Notes: generated by a model from the letters alone, not told the origin. 64,000 nt of DNA from Alcaligenaceae bacterium (GCA_013416455.1 JACCES010000006.1:248001-312000); one strand, 5' to 3'. Shown: positions 1-9,874, numbered from the stretch's first letter. Translations and numbers: made by a program.

Positions 1-666
1 CGCCTCGTCGTATTGATCTCCGGGCGAGGCTCCAACATGCAGACCATCGTGAATACCATCGAGCAGCGGATGCTGCCCGCGCAGGTGTGCGCCGTCATCG
101 CCAATCGCGCCGATGCCGGCGGCCTGGAATGGGCGCGTGAACGCGGTATCCAAACGGATGTGCTGCCGCACCGCGATTATGCGGCGCGTGAAGATTTCGA
201 TCAGGCGCTGGCGGCCGCGATCGACGAATACGAACCCCATTATGTGCTGCTCGCCGGTTTCATGCGCGTGCTGACGCCGTCGTTCGTCGCCCGCTTCGAA
301 GGGCGGCTGCTCAACATCCACCCTTCTTTGCTGCCGGCCTTCCCCGGTCTGCATACGCACCAGCAGGCGCTGGCGATCGGGGTACAGTGGCACGGCTGCA
401 CCGTGCATTTCGTCACTGCGCAGCTCGATCACGGGCCGGTGGTGGCTCAAGGCATCGTGCCTGTGCTTGCCGGCGATGATGCCGATGCCCTTGCCGCCCG
501 CCTGCTGGCCGTCGAGCACAGGCTGTACGCCGAAGTCGTCGGCTGGCTTGCGGAAGGCCGCGTGTCGCTGGACGACAACCAATGCGTGAGGGTGCGGGAT
601 GTGGCCACACGCGCATTTCTGCCGGATGGCACGCTGATGAGCGGCCCCGGCAAGGAGCAATCATGA
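1..666 (+). CDS. purN: Phosphoribosylglycinamide formyltransferase (5' end cut by window)
   Basis: PurN transfers a formyl group from 10-formyl-THF to GAR in purine synthesis (cytosol). Reading frame 1 is open from the first base and begins RLVVLISGRGSNMQ, the family N-terminus minus only a few residues, so the start codon lies just left of the window; 221 residues are visible (E. coli PurN has 212). The folate/GAR active site is present: NIHPSLLPAFPG with its Asn-His pair, and the catalytic Asp in TAQLDHGP. The stop overlaps the next start (ATGA), so the methyltransferase gene is probably co-transcribed. Identification is secure; only the 5' end is missing. Confidence 0.95.
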   Translation, partial: RLVVLISGRGSNMQTIVNTIEQRMLPAQVCAVIANRADAGGLEWARERGIQTDVLPHRDYAAREDFDQALAAAIDEYEPHYVLLAGFMRVLTPSFVARFEGRLLNIHPSLLPAFPGLHTHQQALAIGVQWHGCTVHFVTAQLDHGPVVAQGIVPVLAGDDADALAARLLAVEHRLYAEVVGWLAEGRVSLDDNQCVRVRDVATRAFLPDGTLMSGPGKEQS

Positions 667-2084
667 ATTCTCAATCATCCCGGCCCACCAGGCGCGCGCC
701 GTCCCGGGCGGGGAAGCCGGAGTCCCGGCATGAGCGTCCCGCTCGCCCGGGCAATGGCGGCAGGCCCGCCCGCGGCGCGGGTGCCGCGCCGCCCGCCAGG
801 CCTGCCGAGCGTCCCTACGTTCCGGCCATTGCGCGCATCGAACAGCTGCGTACGGTGCTGGGCGAGATCCTGCAATGGCAGTATCCCGCCGACCAGGTTC
901 TTTCACGCTGGATGCGGGCCCACCCCAAGCTGGGCGGCCGCGATCGCGCAGAAGTCACCGAAGCCGTCTTCAACGTGCTGCGCCACCTGCGCCGGTATCG
1001 GCGGCTGGCCGAGAGCGGCAGCGGTCCGGCGGCGCGCCGGCTGGCCATTCTCGGCCTGAACGCGACCATGCCGGCCGAATGGCTGGCCCCCGGCCTGGAA
1101 GGGGGCGAAGTCGAGTGGCTGGAGCACGTCCGCCGCATCGACCTGCGGGCCATGCCGCGCGCCGTGCGCGAGAGCCTGCCCGACTGGCTCGACGAGCGGC
1201 TCGCGGCCCTGCCTGACAGTGATGCCCTGGTGGCGGCCCTGAACCAGCCTGCGCCGCTGGACATCCGGGTGAATCCATTGAAGGCGGATCGCGAAAACAT
1301 GCTGGCGAGTTTCGCCGGGGGGCCCGCGGCGCGATATGAGCCGGCCCCCACGCCCTACAGCCCCTGGGGCATCCGTTTCAAGGGGCGTCCGGCGGTCACC
1401 CGCTGGCCGGCATTCGAGAAGGGCGAGATCGAGGTCCAGGACGAAGGCAGCCAGATACTGGTCTCGCTCATGGCGCCGCGCCGGGGCGAGATGATCATCG
1501 ATTTCTGCGCCGGCGCGGGCGGCAAGACGCTGCTGCTGGGCGCTCTCATGCGCTCCACCGGCAGGCTCTATACCTTCGATGTCTCGTCGGCGCGCCTGGC
1601 CCGGGCCAAGCCGCGCTTTGCGCGCAGCGGCCTGTCGAACATTGTGCCGGTGGTGATTGAACCCTCCACCGATCAGCGCGTCAAACGTTTACGGGGCAAG
1701 GCGCAGCGCGTCCTGGTGGATGCGCCGTGCACCGGCCTGGGTACGCTGAGGCGCAATCCCGACCTCAAATGGCGCCAGCATCCGGAAAGTGTGGCTGAAA
1801 TGCTGCGGCTGCAAAAGGCGATACTCGAAGAGGCGTCGGCCTGCGTGGCGGCGGGCGGGCGGCTGGTCTACGCCACGTGCAGCCTGCTGCCGGAAGAAAA
1901 CGAGGGGCAGGTGCAGGCCTTCCTGGAGACGCATCCCGAATTCGAACTGCTGGATGCGGCCGGAATCGCCCGCGAGCGCTGCAAGGCCCTGCAGGCCGAA
2001 GGCCCTTATCTGCGCCTGCGGCCCGACCAGCACGGTACGGATGGTTTCTTTGCCGCCGTGATGCAGCGCCGCCCGCCGGCCTGA
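663..2084 (+). CDS. RsmB/F (NOP2)-family rRNA cytosine-5 methyltransferase
   Basis: SAM-dependent RNA m5C methyltransferase. The 473-residue protein opens with a basic, Pro/Arg/Gly-rich disordered stretch of about 50 residues, followed by an N-terminal helical region and the Rossmann methyltransferase domain. The SAM motif DFCAGAGGKTLLL lies near residue 280. The two catalytic cysteines are in VDAPCTGLGTLRRNPD and YATCSLLPEENE. The start ATG overlaps the purN stop; longer in-frame starts would run inside purN. E. coli RsmB modifies 16S C967 and RsmF C1407; which site this homologue targets cannot be told from sequence, so no symbol is given. Confidence 0.88.
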   Translation: MNSQSSRPTRRAPSRAGKPESRHERPARPGNGGRPARGAGAAPPARPAERPYVPAIARIEQLRTVLGEILQWQYPADQVLSRWMRAHPKLGGRDRAEVTEAVFNVLRHLRRYRRLAESGSGPAARRLAILGLNATMPAEWLAPGLEGGEVEWLEHVRRIDLRAMPRAVRESLPDWLDERLAALPDSDALVAALNQPAPLDIRVNPLKADRENMLASFAGGPAARYEPAPTPYSPWGIRFKGRPAVTRWPAFEKGEIEVQDEGSQILVSLMAPRRGEMIIDFCAGAGGKTLLLGALMRSTGRLYTFDVSSARLARAKPRFARSGLSNIVPVVIEPSTDQRVKRLRGKAQRVLVDAPCTGLGTLRRNPDLKWRQHPESVAEMLRLQKAILEEASACVAAGGRLVYATCSLLPEENEGQVQAFLETHPEFELLDAAGIARERCKALQAEGPYLRLRPDQHGTDGFFAAVMQRRPPA

Positions 2085-2221
2085 CGGGGGCATCCCACGG
2101 AAGGGCGGCATGAAAAATGCATTGCACAGTGTGACGTGAATTGCAACGCCGCTATGACAGGGGGGCCTTCTGGGCTAAACTTTTCGTGATTTATTACTGA
2201 ACGGGGACACCTGTACCTTAT

Positions 2222-3421
2222 ATGGACCAAGTCTATCAATATCTGGCAGGCGGCCTGCTGCAGCTTTCGTGGTGGCAGATCGTGCTGGTTACACTGGTGC
2301 TCACACACATCACCATCGTGTCCGTGACGGTCTTCCTGCATCGCAGCCAGGCGCACCGCGGTCTTGATCTGCACCCCGCGGCCATGCACTTCTTCCGTTT
2401 CTGGCTATGGTTGACGACCGGCATGGTCACCAAGGAATGGGTGTCCATCCATCGCAAGCATCATGCCTTCGTGGAGCGCGACGGCGATCCGCATTCCCCG
2501 CTGGTGTACGGCATCGGCAAGGTGTTCTTCCGCGGCGCGGAACTCTATCGCGACGAAGCGGCCAACGCCGAGACGCTGAAGCGTTTCGGGCACGGCACAC
2601 CGGACGACTGGATCGAACGCAATCTGTATGCGCGCCACAGCGCCCTGGGCATCCTGATCATGCTGGGTATCGACCTGGCACTGTTCGGCGCGCTGGGTCT
2701 CACTGTCTGGGCCATCCAGATGGCATGGATCCCGTTCTGGGCGGCCGGCGTGGTGAACGGCCTGGGCCACTACATCGGCTACCGCAATTATTCCAGCCCC
2801 GACACCAGCACCAACGTTCTGCCGGTGGGCATCATCATCGGCGGCGAAGAGCTGCACAACAATCACCACGCTCATGGCACGTCCTGCCGTTTTTCCGCCA
2901 AGTGGTGGGAATTCGACATCGGCTGGATGTACATCCGGATCCTGAGCTTCCTGCGGCTGGCCACCATTCGCCGCGTGGCGCCTCGCCTCAAGGTGGCGCC
3001 GGCCAAGAGCGCCGTCGATCTCGACACATTGCAGGCCATCATCACGCATCGATACGAGATTCTGGCCAAGTACACGCGCATGGTCCGCAAGGCCGCCGCC
3101 GAAGAACTCGCCAAGGTCAAGGCATCGGCCAGCGATGCGGGCAACGCCGCGCTGCTGCGGCGCGCCCAGAAGCTGCTCGCCCGCGATGACGACAAGCTCG
3201 CCCCGGCCCAGCTCGCCGAGATCGAGTCGGCGCTGGCTCATCACCAGTCGCTGTCCACCCTGGTCCAGATGCGTGCCGAACTTGCCCGCCTGTGGGAAAG
3301 CTCCAGCGCCAGCAGCGAACAATTGCTGGCCGACCTGCAGGCATGGTGCCAGCGCGCCCAGCAAAGCGGTATCGAAAGCCTCGAACAGTTCGCCCTGCGT
3401 CTGCGCCGCTACGCGGCATGA
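2222..3421 (+). CDS. Membrane fatty acid (acyl-CoA type) desaturase with C-terminal extension
   Basis: Di-iron integral-membrane desaturase that puts a double bond into acyl chains, hence a membrane-fluidity enzyme. Three histidine boxes are visible: HRSQAH (residues 40-45), HRKHH (77-81) and HNNHHAH (212-218), separated by hydrophobic segments at roughly 17-38, 55-67 and 140-180. This is the OLE1/DesC-like pattern. After about residue 265 comes a charged, Ala/Leu/Glu-rich helical tail of about 130 residues that the catalytic core does not need. The stop overlaps the uvrD start (ATGA). A 137-bp gap separates it from the preceding gene. The preferred substrate is not predictable from sequence. 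Confidence 0.88.
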   Translation: MDQVYQYLAGGLLQLSWWQIVLVTLVLTHITIVSVTVFLHRSQAHRGLDLHPAAMHFFRFWLWLTTGMVTKEWVSIHRKHHAFVERDGDPHSPLVYGIGKVFFRGAELYRDEAANAETLKRFGHGTPDDWIERNLYARHSALGILIMLGIDLALFGALGLTVWAIQMAWIPFWAAGVVNGLGHYIGYRNYSSPDTSTNVLPVGIIIGGEELHNNHHAHGTSCRFSAKWWEFDIGWMYIRILSFLRLATIRRVAPRLKVAPAKSAVDLDTLQAIITHRYEILAKYTRMVRKAAAEELAKVKASASDAGNAALLRRAQKLLARDDDKLAPAQLAEIESALAHHQSLSTLVQMRAELARLWESSSASSEQLLADLQAWCQRAQQSGIESLEQFALRLRRYAA

Positions 3422-5700
3422 TGGAAGGGCTGAATCCCGAGCAGCAGGCAGCCGTCCAGCTCCCTGACGCACATGCCCTGGTACTGGCGGGGGCGGGCAG
3501 CGGCAAGACACGCGTTCTCACCACCCGCATCGCCTGGCTGGTGCAGACCGGCCAGGTCAGTCCGGGTGGTGTCCTGGCGGTCACCTTTACCAACAAGTCG
3601 GCCCGCGAACTGCTCGCCCGGCTGTCGGGCCTGCTGCCGATCAATACGCGGGGCATGTGGGTGGGCACCTTCCACGGCCTGTGCAACCGCCTGCTGCGGG
3701 CGCATCACCGCGATGCCGGGCTGCCGCAGACTTTCCAGATCCTCGACAGCCAGGACCAGCTTGCCGCCATCAAGCGCTTGCTGAAGGCGTCCAACATCGA
3801 TGACGAGAAGTTTCCGCCACGCGACGTTCAGCGCTTCATCAGCGGGGCGAAGGAAGAGGGCCTGCGCCCGGATCAGGTCGAGGCTCACGATGCCTTCCGG
3901 CGCCGCATGGTCGATATCTACCGGCTATACCAAGAACAATGCGAACGCGAGGGCGTGGTCGATTTCGCCGAACTGCTGCTGCGCGCCTATGAACTGTTGC
4001 AGCGCAATGCGCCGGTGCGCGAACATTACCAACGCCGTTTCCGCCATATCCTGATCGACGAGTTCCAGGACACCAACGCCCTGCAGTATCGCTGGATCAA
4101 GCTGTTGGCCGGCGGCGGCGCCGCCGTATTCGCGGTGGGCGACGACGATCAGTCCATTTATGCCTTTCGCGGCGCCAACGTGGGCAACATGGCCGATTTC
4201 GAACGGGACTATGCCCACGGCAATGTCATCCGGCTCGAACAGAACTACCGTTCCTATGGCCACATACTCGACGCCGCCAATGCGCTGATCGCGCACAATA
4301 CCGGGCGGCTGGGCAAGAATCTCTGGACGGAACAGGGCCACGGCGAACCGATACGCATCACCGAGCAACCCTCCGACATGCTGGAGGCGCAGTGGGTGCT
4401 GGAAGAGATCCGCGCGCTTCTGAACGACGGCCGGCGCCGCAGCGAGATCGCCGTCCTGTATCGCAGCAACGCGCAGTCCCGCGTGCTCGAACACGCTCTG
4501 TTCTCGGCGCGCATCCCCTACCGGGTGTACGGCGGGCTGCGTTTTTTCGAGCGCCAGGAAATCAAGCATGCGCTGGCCTATCTGCGCCTGCTGGACAATC
4601 CGCACGACGATACCTCCTGGCTGCGCGTAGTGAACTTTCCGGCGCGCGGCATCGGCGCGCGCAGTATCGAGCAGCTTGCCGATATCGCCCGCGAGCAGGG
4701 CAGCAGCCTGTATCGCGCGGCGCCTCTGGTGCCGGGCAGGGCGGGCGCGGCCGTTGCCCGTTTCGCCACGCTGATCCAGCAGCTGGCCCATGACGCTCAG
4801 TCGCTGACGCTCACCGAATTGATCGAGCAGGTGGTCAGGGAAAGCGGCCTGGCGGCCCATTATGAAGCCGATCGCGATGGCCAGGACAGGCTCGAAAACC
4901 TGCAGGAACTGGTCAATGCGGCCGCCGTCTTCAGCAGCGAGGAAGGCTTCGACGGCCTGCTCGCCGGCCGCGCACTCGAAGCGCCGGCCACGGGCGATGT
5001 TCCGGCGTTTCCCGATGGCCTTGCCACGGCGGCCGGCATGTCGCCGCTGGCGGCCTTTCTGTCCCATGCATCGCTGGAAGCCGGCGAGAACCAGGCGGCG
5101 GCCGGCGAGGACGCCGTCCAGCTGATGACGGTGCATGCGGCCAAGGGCCTGGAATTCGACGTCGTATTCATCACCGGTCTGGAAGAGGGCTTGTTCCCTC
5201 ACGAGAACAGCCTGATGGAAGCGGCGGGGCTTGAGGAAGAACGGCGGCTGATGTACGTGGCCATCACGCGCGCCCGCGAACGGCTCTACCTGACCCTCGC
5301 GCAAAGCCGCATGCTGCATGGGCAGACCCGCTATGCGCTGCGCTCGCGCTTCCTGGAAGAAATCCCGGAAGAACACTTGAAATGGCTGACGCCGCGCGAA
5401 TCCAGCCGTGGGTCGGCCGGTTCGGCGGCCGCCTGGGGCGGCGCTTTCCGGCGCGGGCGCGGTTTTTCAGCATCGGGCGCCAGCCTGGCGCCGGCCGTGC
5501 CGCTGTCGGTGACGACAGGCGTGACCGTGGGCGACCAGCAGTTCCGTATCGGCACGGGCGTGCGCCATGCGCGCTTCGGCGACGGCACCGTGATATCGCT
5601 CAGCGGCAACGGCACCGATGCCCAGGCGCAGATCCAGTTCAGGGACGTCGGCCTGAAGACACTGGCGCTGGGCATCGCCCGTCTGGAGGTGATTGCCTGA
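3418..5700 (+). CDS. uvrD: UvrD-type superfamily 1A DNA helicase
   Basis: ATP-dependent 3'-5' DNA helicase of nucleotide-excision and mismatch repair. The 760-residue protein begins MMEGLNPEQQAAV. Motif I is AGAGSGKT (about residue 25), motif II is DEFQDTN, then GDDDQSIYAFRGAN, and motifs V/VI are VHAAKGLEFD and VAITRARE. The C-terminus ends in the Tudor-like domain usual for UvrD/PcrA (GVRHARFGDGTVISL), which argues for UvrD rather than Rep. The start ATG overlaps the desaturase stop by 4 bp; a longer in-frame start at 3292 would lie inside the desaturase gene. No LexA box is evident because the promoter must lie upstream of the desaturase. Confidence 0.92.
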   Translation: MMEGLNPEQQAAVQLPDAHALVLAGAGSGKTRVLTTRIAWLVQTGQVSPGGVLAVTFTNKSARELLARLSGLLPINTRGMWVGTFHGLCNRLLRAHHRDAGLPQTFQILDSQDQLAAIKRLLKASNIDDEKFPPRDVQRFISGAKEEGLRPDQVEAHDAFRRRMVDIYRLYQEQCEREGVVDFAELLLRAYELLQRNAPVREHYQRRFRHILIDEFQDTNALQYRWIKLLAGGGAAVFAVGDDDQSIYAFRGANVGNMADFERDYAHGNVIRLEQNYRSYGHILDAANALIAHNTGRLGKNLWTEQGHGEPIRITEQPSDMLEAQWVLEEIRALLNDGRRRSEIAVLYRSNAQSRVLEHALFSARIPYRVYGGLRFFERQEIKHALAYLRLLDNPHDDTSWLRVVNFPARGIGARSIEQLADIAREQGSSLYRAAPLVPGRAGAAVARFATLIQQLAHDAQSLTLTELIEQVVRESGLAAHYEADRDGQDRLENLQELVNAAAVFSSEEGFDGLLAGRALEAPATGDVPAFPDGLATAAGMSPLAAFLSHASLEAGENQAAAGEDAVQLMTVHAAKGLEFDVVFITGLEEGLFPHENSLMEAAGLEEERRLMYVAITRARERLYLTLAQSRMLHGQTRYALRSRFLEEIPEEHLKWLTPRESSRGSAGSAAAWGGAFRRGRGFSASGASLAPAVPLSVTTGVTVGDQQFRIGTGVRHARFGDGTVISLSGNGTDAQAQIQFRDVGLKTLALGIARLEVIA

Positions 5701-5790
5701 ATCGGGCTTTCATGAGCGGACGGCATGGCGCAACCGCAGAGGCGGCAGATCCTTATTCCCGACTCAAGAACCAACAATGGAGACATACAC

Positions 5791-6918
5791 ATGAAGATCC
5801 GTGCCGCCTTATTGCGTGAAATGGGTTTGCCCGCGCCTTATGCCAGTTCACGGCCCCTCAGCATCGCCGAAGTCGACCTTCAGCCGCCCGGCCGGGGCGA
5901 AGTGCTGGTGCGCATACGCGCGGCGGGGCTTTGTCATTCCGATCTGTCCGTCATCAATGGCGACCGGCCGCGGGTGCTGCCCATGGTGCTGGGCCACGAA
6001 GCGTCCGGGGAAATCGTGGAAACCGGCGAAGGCGTGACCGATCTGAGCGCGGGCGATCATGTCATCATGGTTTTCGTGCCGGTGTGCGGATGCTGCAATC
6101 CCTGCCTTGAAGGGCGGGCCGCTTTGTGCGAACCGGGAGCCGTGGCCAACAGCAACGGCACCCTGCTGAGCGGGCAGCGCCGGCTCCAGCTCGGCGGGGA
6201 AGCCGTGAATCACCACGCGGGGGTGTCCTGCTTCGCCGAATATGCCGTCGTGGCGCGCAATTCCTGTGTGAAAGTCCATACCGAGCTCAGTCACCGCGAA
6301 GCCGCTCTGTTCGGCTGCGCCGTGCTGACGGGGGCGGGGGCGGTCATCAACCGCGCCAAGGTCCGGGCGGGCGACAGTGTGGCGGTCGTGGGCCTGGGCG
6401 GCGTGGGCCTCAGCGCCTTGCTGGCGGCCGTCGCATCCGGTGCCCGCCGTGTCGTGGCGGTCGATCTCAACGATGACAAGCTGGCGCTGGCCAGATCGCT
6501 GGGAGCCACAGAGACGGTGAATCCCTCACAGGCGGATACGCCGGCCCGCCTGCTCGAAATGGCGGGCGGCCCGGTGGATTACGGCCTGGACATGGCGGGC
6601 GCCTTGAAGGCCTTCGAGACCGCCTATGCGCTCACCCGGCGCGGCGGGACTACGGTCACGTCGGGCCTGCCTCACCCGGCGCAGGCGTTTTCGCTGCCGC
6701 TTTCGCAGATGGTGGGCGAGGAACGCGAGGTGCGCGGCAGTTATCTCGGATCGGGCGTGCCGGCCCTGAATATCAGGCGCTACATCGATCTTTACAAGGG
6801 CGGGCGCCTGCCGGTCGACCGCATGCTGGGCAAGGCATTCACGCTGGACACTATCAACGAAGGCTTTGATAACCTGGCTTCGGGCAGCGGCCTGCGCGAC
6901 TCCGTGGTATTCGAATGA
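5791..6918 (+). CDS. Zinc-dependent alcohol dehydrogenase (MDR family)
   Basis: NAD(P)-dependent medium-chain alcohol dehydrogenase, 375 residues. It shows the catalytic-zinc Cys in GLCHSD, the GHEASGE segment, the structural-zinc cysteines in CGCCNPCLEGRAALC, and the Rossmann motif VVGLGGVGLSALLA. The order and length match class III/benzyl-alcohol-dehydrogenase-like MDR enzymes. The ATG was chosen because the family N-terminus (MKIRAALLREMG) begins there and an AATGGAGA purine-rich site precedes it. It stands alone between uvrD and a convergent ABC-F gene. Substrate unknown. Confidence 0.87.
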   Translation: MKIRAALLREMGLPAPYASSRPLSIAEVDLQPPGRGEVLVRIRAAGLCHSDLSVINGDRPRVLPMVLGHEASGEIVETGEGVTDLSAGDHVIMVFVPVCGCCNPCLEGRAALCEPGAVANSNGTLLSGQRRLQLGGEAVNHHAGVSCFAEYAVVARNSCVKVHTELSHREAALFGCAVLTGAGAVINRAKVRAGDSVAVVGLGGVGLSALLAAVASGARRVVAVDLNDDKLALARSLGATETVNPSQADTPARLLEMAGGPVDYGLDMAGALKAFETAYALTRRGGTTVTSGLPHPAQAFSLPLSQMVGEEREVRGSYLGSGVPALNIRRYIDLYKGGRLPVDRMLGKAFTLDTINEGFDNLASGSGLRDSVVFE

Positions 6919-6923
6919 GGGTG

Positions 6924-6949
6924 CGAGGCTCCGGCCGGCCGGAGCCTCG
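6924..6949. terminator. Perfect 26-bp palindrome between convergent genes
   Basis: A self-complementary sequence (CGAGGCTCCGG arms, CCGG centre) begins 5 bases after the dehydrogenase stop. It could form a strong hairpin on either strand and so serve the convergent ABC-F transcript too. No T-run follows, so intrinsic termination is plausible rather than shown. Confidence 0.5.
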
Positions 6950-7025
6950 TATCCCGCCTCTGGGCGGGGCGGGCAGGGCGATCGGGAAACACCGCGGGCC
7001 GGCGGGCCGCATGCGGCTTTTGTCC

Positions 7026-8969
7026 TCAGTCCGAAAACTCGCGGTCCACGGCTTCCAGTTCTTCCTGCAGCAGCAGCCATTCTTCTTCAAGAGCGCCGTG
7101 CTGCTTGCTCAATTCCCCATGTTCGCTCAGTACCCGCAGACGCTCATCACGGCGTTCGTCGCTGTACAGGCCGGTGTCGGCGATCAAGGTGTCGAGTTCG
7201 GCAAGCCGGCGTGACGCAGCTTCCATTTTTGTTTCTACTTTGTTTATCCTTTGTTCGAGCGGGCGGCGCTTGACCGCGCGCTGCTGCCTGATTTCCGCTT
7301 CGACGCGGCGCTGGGCGCGCCTGTCGACGGCGCCGGCGGCATCCTGTTGGGCGTTGCGTTCTTCGCGTTCCTGCGCCCGCTGCTGGCTGCCGTGATCGGC
7401 CAGCCAGGCGCGGTAGTCTTCAAGGTCGCCGTCGAATTCCCGGACGCCGCCGCCCGCAACGATCCAGAAGCTGTCGACGGTGGTGCGCAGCAGATGGCGA
7501 TCATGCGAGACCAGCAGCATGCTGCCGCCGAATTCCGCCAGCGCCGTCGCCAGTGCCTCGCGGGTTTCCACGTCCAGATGGTTGCTGGGTTCGTCCAGAA
7601 GCAGCAGATTGGGCTTCTGCCGCACGATCAGCGCCAGGGCCAGGCGGGCTTTTTCGCCGCCCGACATGGGGCCGACCGGGGCATTCACGGTATCGCCGCT
7701 GAATCCGAAGCCGCCCAGATAGTTGCGCAGGTCCTGCTCGCGGCTCTGGGGTTCGATGCGCAGCAGATGCTGCAGCGGGGTCGATTCGACGTCGAGCATG
7801 TCGAGCTGGTGCTGGGCGAAATAGCCGATCTCCAGGCCGCGCGAGGCGTTGCGCCCGCCCTCCAGCACCGGCAGTTCCCCCGAAATCGTCTTTATCAGCG
7901 TACTCTTGCCGGCGCCATTCACACCGAGGATGCCGATACGGCTGCCGCCGCGCACCATCAGTGTGACATTGGCCAGAACCTTGCGCGCATCGCCATCGGC
8001 CGAACGGTAGCCGGTGCTCACGCCATCCAGCACCAGCAAAGGGTCGGGCATGGCTTCAGGTTCGGGAATGCGGATGGTGATGCCCGATTCAGCGTGGATG
8101 GGGGCCAGTTTTTCCATGCGCGCCAGCGCCTTGACGCGGCTCTGCGCCTGCTTTGCCTTGGTGGCCTTGGCCTTAAAGCGGTCAATGAAGCCTTGCAGGC
8201 GGACGGTTTCCTTCTGCTGGCGCTCCCAGGCCAGGCGGCTCTGGCGCAGACGCTCGCTGCGTTGTTCGAGGAAATCTTCATAGCCGCCACGGTAGCGGAT
8301 CAGTTTGCCGTGGTCGAAATGCAGGATGGCGCGGGCCACGGCATCCAGGAACTCGGTGTCGTGCGAGATCAGCAGGGCGGTGCCGGGGTAGCCTGCCAGC
8401 CAGCGCTCCAGCCACAGCATGGCGTCCAGATCCAGGTGGTTGGTGGGTTCGTCCAGCAACAGCAGATCGGAGGGCGCCATCAGCGCGCGCGCCAGCGCCA
8501 GACGCATCTGCCAGCCGCCCGAGAAGCTGCCCACGGGGCTCATCCATTGTTCGGGAGTGAAGCCCAGGCCTGCCAGCAATTGTTCGGCGCGCGAGGGTGC
8601 CGTCCAGGCGCCGGCCTCGATGAGAGCCTGTTCCAGTTCGGCGATGCGCTGCCCGTCGGCCGGGTCGACGGCTTCGCGCCGGGCCTGCAGGCCGCGCAGG
8701 GCACGATCGCCGTCGATGACGAACTCGCGCGCCGGCCGGTCCCGTTCATGGATTTCCTGCTCGACGCTCACGATCCGCCAGGCGGCCGGTATCTCCAGCG
8801 AGCCGGCATCGGGATCCAGGCGACCTTCGAGCAAGGCGAACAGCGTGGATTTGCCCGCGCCGTTCTTGCCCACGATGCCGACCCGTTCACCGGGATTCAC
8901 GACGAAGTCGGCGTCGTCCAGCAGGACCTTGGTGCCGCGGCGAAGTACGATTCCGGAAGCGCGTATCAC
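7026..8969 (-). CDS. ABC-F family ATPase, YheS-type
   Basis: Soluble tandem ABC protein of the translation-associated ABC-F family, which acts at the ribosome and has no membrane domain. The 647-residue protein has two nucleotide-binding domains: Walker A GKNGAGKST near residue 35 and GVNGAGKST near 345; signatures FSGGWQMR and MSGGEKAR; Walker B LLLLDEPTNHLD and LLLLDEPSNHLD. A basic linker rich in Lys/Arg/Gln sits between them, and a coiled-coil, Glu/Arg-rich C-terminal tail begins near 535. Length and tail match YheS (637 aa) better than Uup or EttA. Its start overlaps the prmB stop by 4 bp. Confidence 0.9.
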   Translation of the reverse strand: MIRASGIVLRRGTKVLLDDADFVVNPGERVGIVGKNGAGKSTLFALLEGRLDPDAGSLEIPAAWRIVSVEQEIHERDRPAREFVIDGDRALRGLQARREAVDPADGQRIAELEQALIEAGAWTAPSRAEQLLAGLGFTPEQWMSPVGSFSGGWQMRLALARALMAPSDLLLLDEPTNHLDLDAMLWLERWLAGYPGTALLISHDTEFLDAVARAILHFDHGKLIRYRGGYEDFLEQRSERLRQSRLAWERQQKETVRLQGFIDRFKAKATKAKQAQSRVKALARMEKLAPIHAESGITIRIPEPEAMPDPLLVLDGVSTGYRSADGDARKVLANVTLMVRGGSRIGILGVNGAGKSTLIKTISGELPVLEGGRNASRGLEIGYFAQHQLDMLDVESTPLQHLLRIEPQSREQDLRNYLGGFGFSGDTVNAPVGPMSGGEKARLALALIVRQKPNLLLLDEPSNHLDVETREALATALAEFGGSMLLVSHDRHLLRTTVDSFWIVAGGGVREFDGDLEDYRAWLADHGSQQRAQEREERNAQQDAAGAVDRRAQRRVEAEIRQQRAVKRRPLEQRINKVETKMEAASRRLAELDTLIADTGLYSDERRDERLRVLSEHGELSKQHGALEEEWLLLQEELEAVDREFSD

Positions 8970-9874
8970 GGCTCGAGCTGCTCCCGTGTCAGAAGAAGGA
9001 TCTGGTCGTCGGTGGCGGCGGTGCTCAGCCAGACCGGTTCCAGATGAGGGAAGGCGGCCGTGAAATGATCGTATTCATGGCCGATTTCCAGCACCAGCAG
9101 GCCGCCCGGCGCCATGCGCGCCGGCGCGTCGCGCAGGATGCGGCGCACCAGGTCCATGCCGTCGCCGCCGCCGGCCAGCGCCAGCCGCGGCTCGTGCAGG
9201 TACTCGGGGGGCAGCGCATCCATGGACGCCTGGTTGACGTAGGGCGGGTTGCAGATGATCAGATCGTATTGCTCTTTGGCGGGCAGGGCTTCCAGCAGGT
9301 CGCTCTGAATGGCGCGCAGCCGGCCCCGCAGACCGTGCAGGTCGATATTGCGTGCGGCGACTTCCAGTGCATCGGGCGACAGATCCACGGCGTCGACTTG
9401 CGCCTGCGGGAAAGCCTGGGCCGCCAGGATGGCGAGGCAGCCCGAGCCGGTGCACAGATCCAGCACGCGGCCGATGTCGGAGGGGTCGGCCACCCAGGGC
9501 TGCAGTGATTCCGCCAGCAGTTCCGCGATCGGCGAACGGGGGATGATGACGCGCCTGTCCACCAGGAAGCGCTGGCCCTGCAGCCAGGCTTCGCCGGTCA
9601 GATAGGCTGCCGGCACCCGTTCGTCGCAGCGCTGCGTCAAAATGTGCAGAAAGCGCTGACGCTCATCGCCGAGCACCCGGGCGTCCAGGAAGGGTTCGAG
9701 ATTTTCGGGCGGCAGGCTGAGGGTATGCAGCAGCAGGTAGACGGCTTCGTCCCAAGCGTTGTCGCTGCCGTGCCCGAAGCTCAGGCCGGCGGCATGAAAG
9801 CGGCTGACTGCGTAGCGCAGCAGGTCGCGTAATGTCTGAAGTTCCGCCAGTGCGGCGGGATTTCGATGGGGCAT
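8966..9874 (-). CDS. prmB: 50S ribosomal protein L3 glutamine methyltransferase
   Basis: PrmB N5-methylates a glutamine of ribosomal protein L3. The protein has 302 residues, with an N-terminal helical domain (about 1-110) and a class I SAM domain carrying VLDLCTGSGCLA and the substrate-binding NPPY motif (IICNPPYVNQ). It is distinguished from the release-factor methyltransferase PrmC by the N-terminus (LRDLLRYAVSRF) and the absence of a prfA neighbour. The stop overlaps the ABC-F start, placing two ribosome-related genes in one transcript; dapE lies 29 bp upstream on the same strand. Confidence 0.88.
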   Translation of the reverse strand: MPHRNPAALAELQTLRDLLRYAVSRFHAAGLSFGHGSDNAWDEAVYLLLHTLSLPPENLEPFLDARVLGDERQRFLHILTQRCDERVPAAYLTGEAWLQGQRFLVDRRVIIPRSPIAELLAESLQPWVADPSDIGRVLDLCTGSGCLAILAAQAFPQAQVDAVDLSPDALEVAARNIDLHGLRGRLRAIQSDLLEALPAKEQYDLIICNPPYVNQASMDALPPEYLHEPRLALAGGGDGMDLVRRILRDAPARMAPGGLLVLEIGHEYDHFTAAFPHLEPVWLSTAATDDQILLLTREQLEP

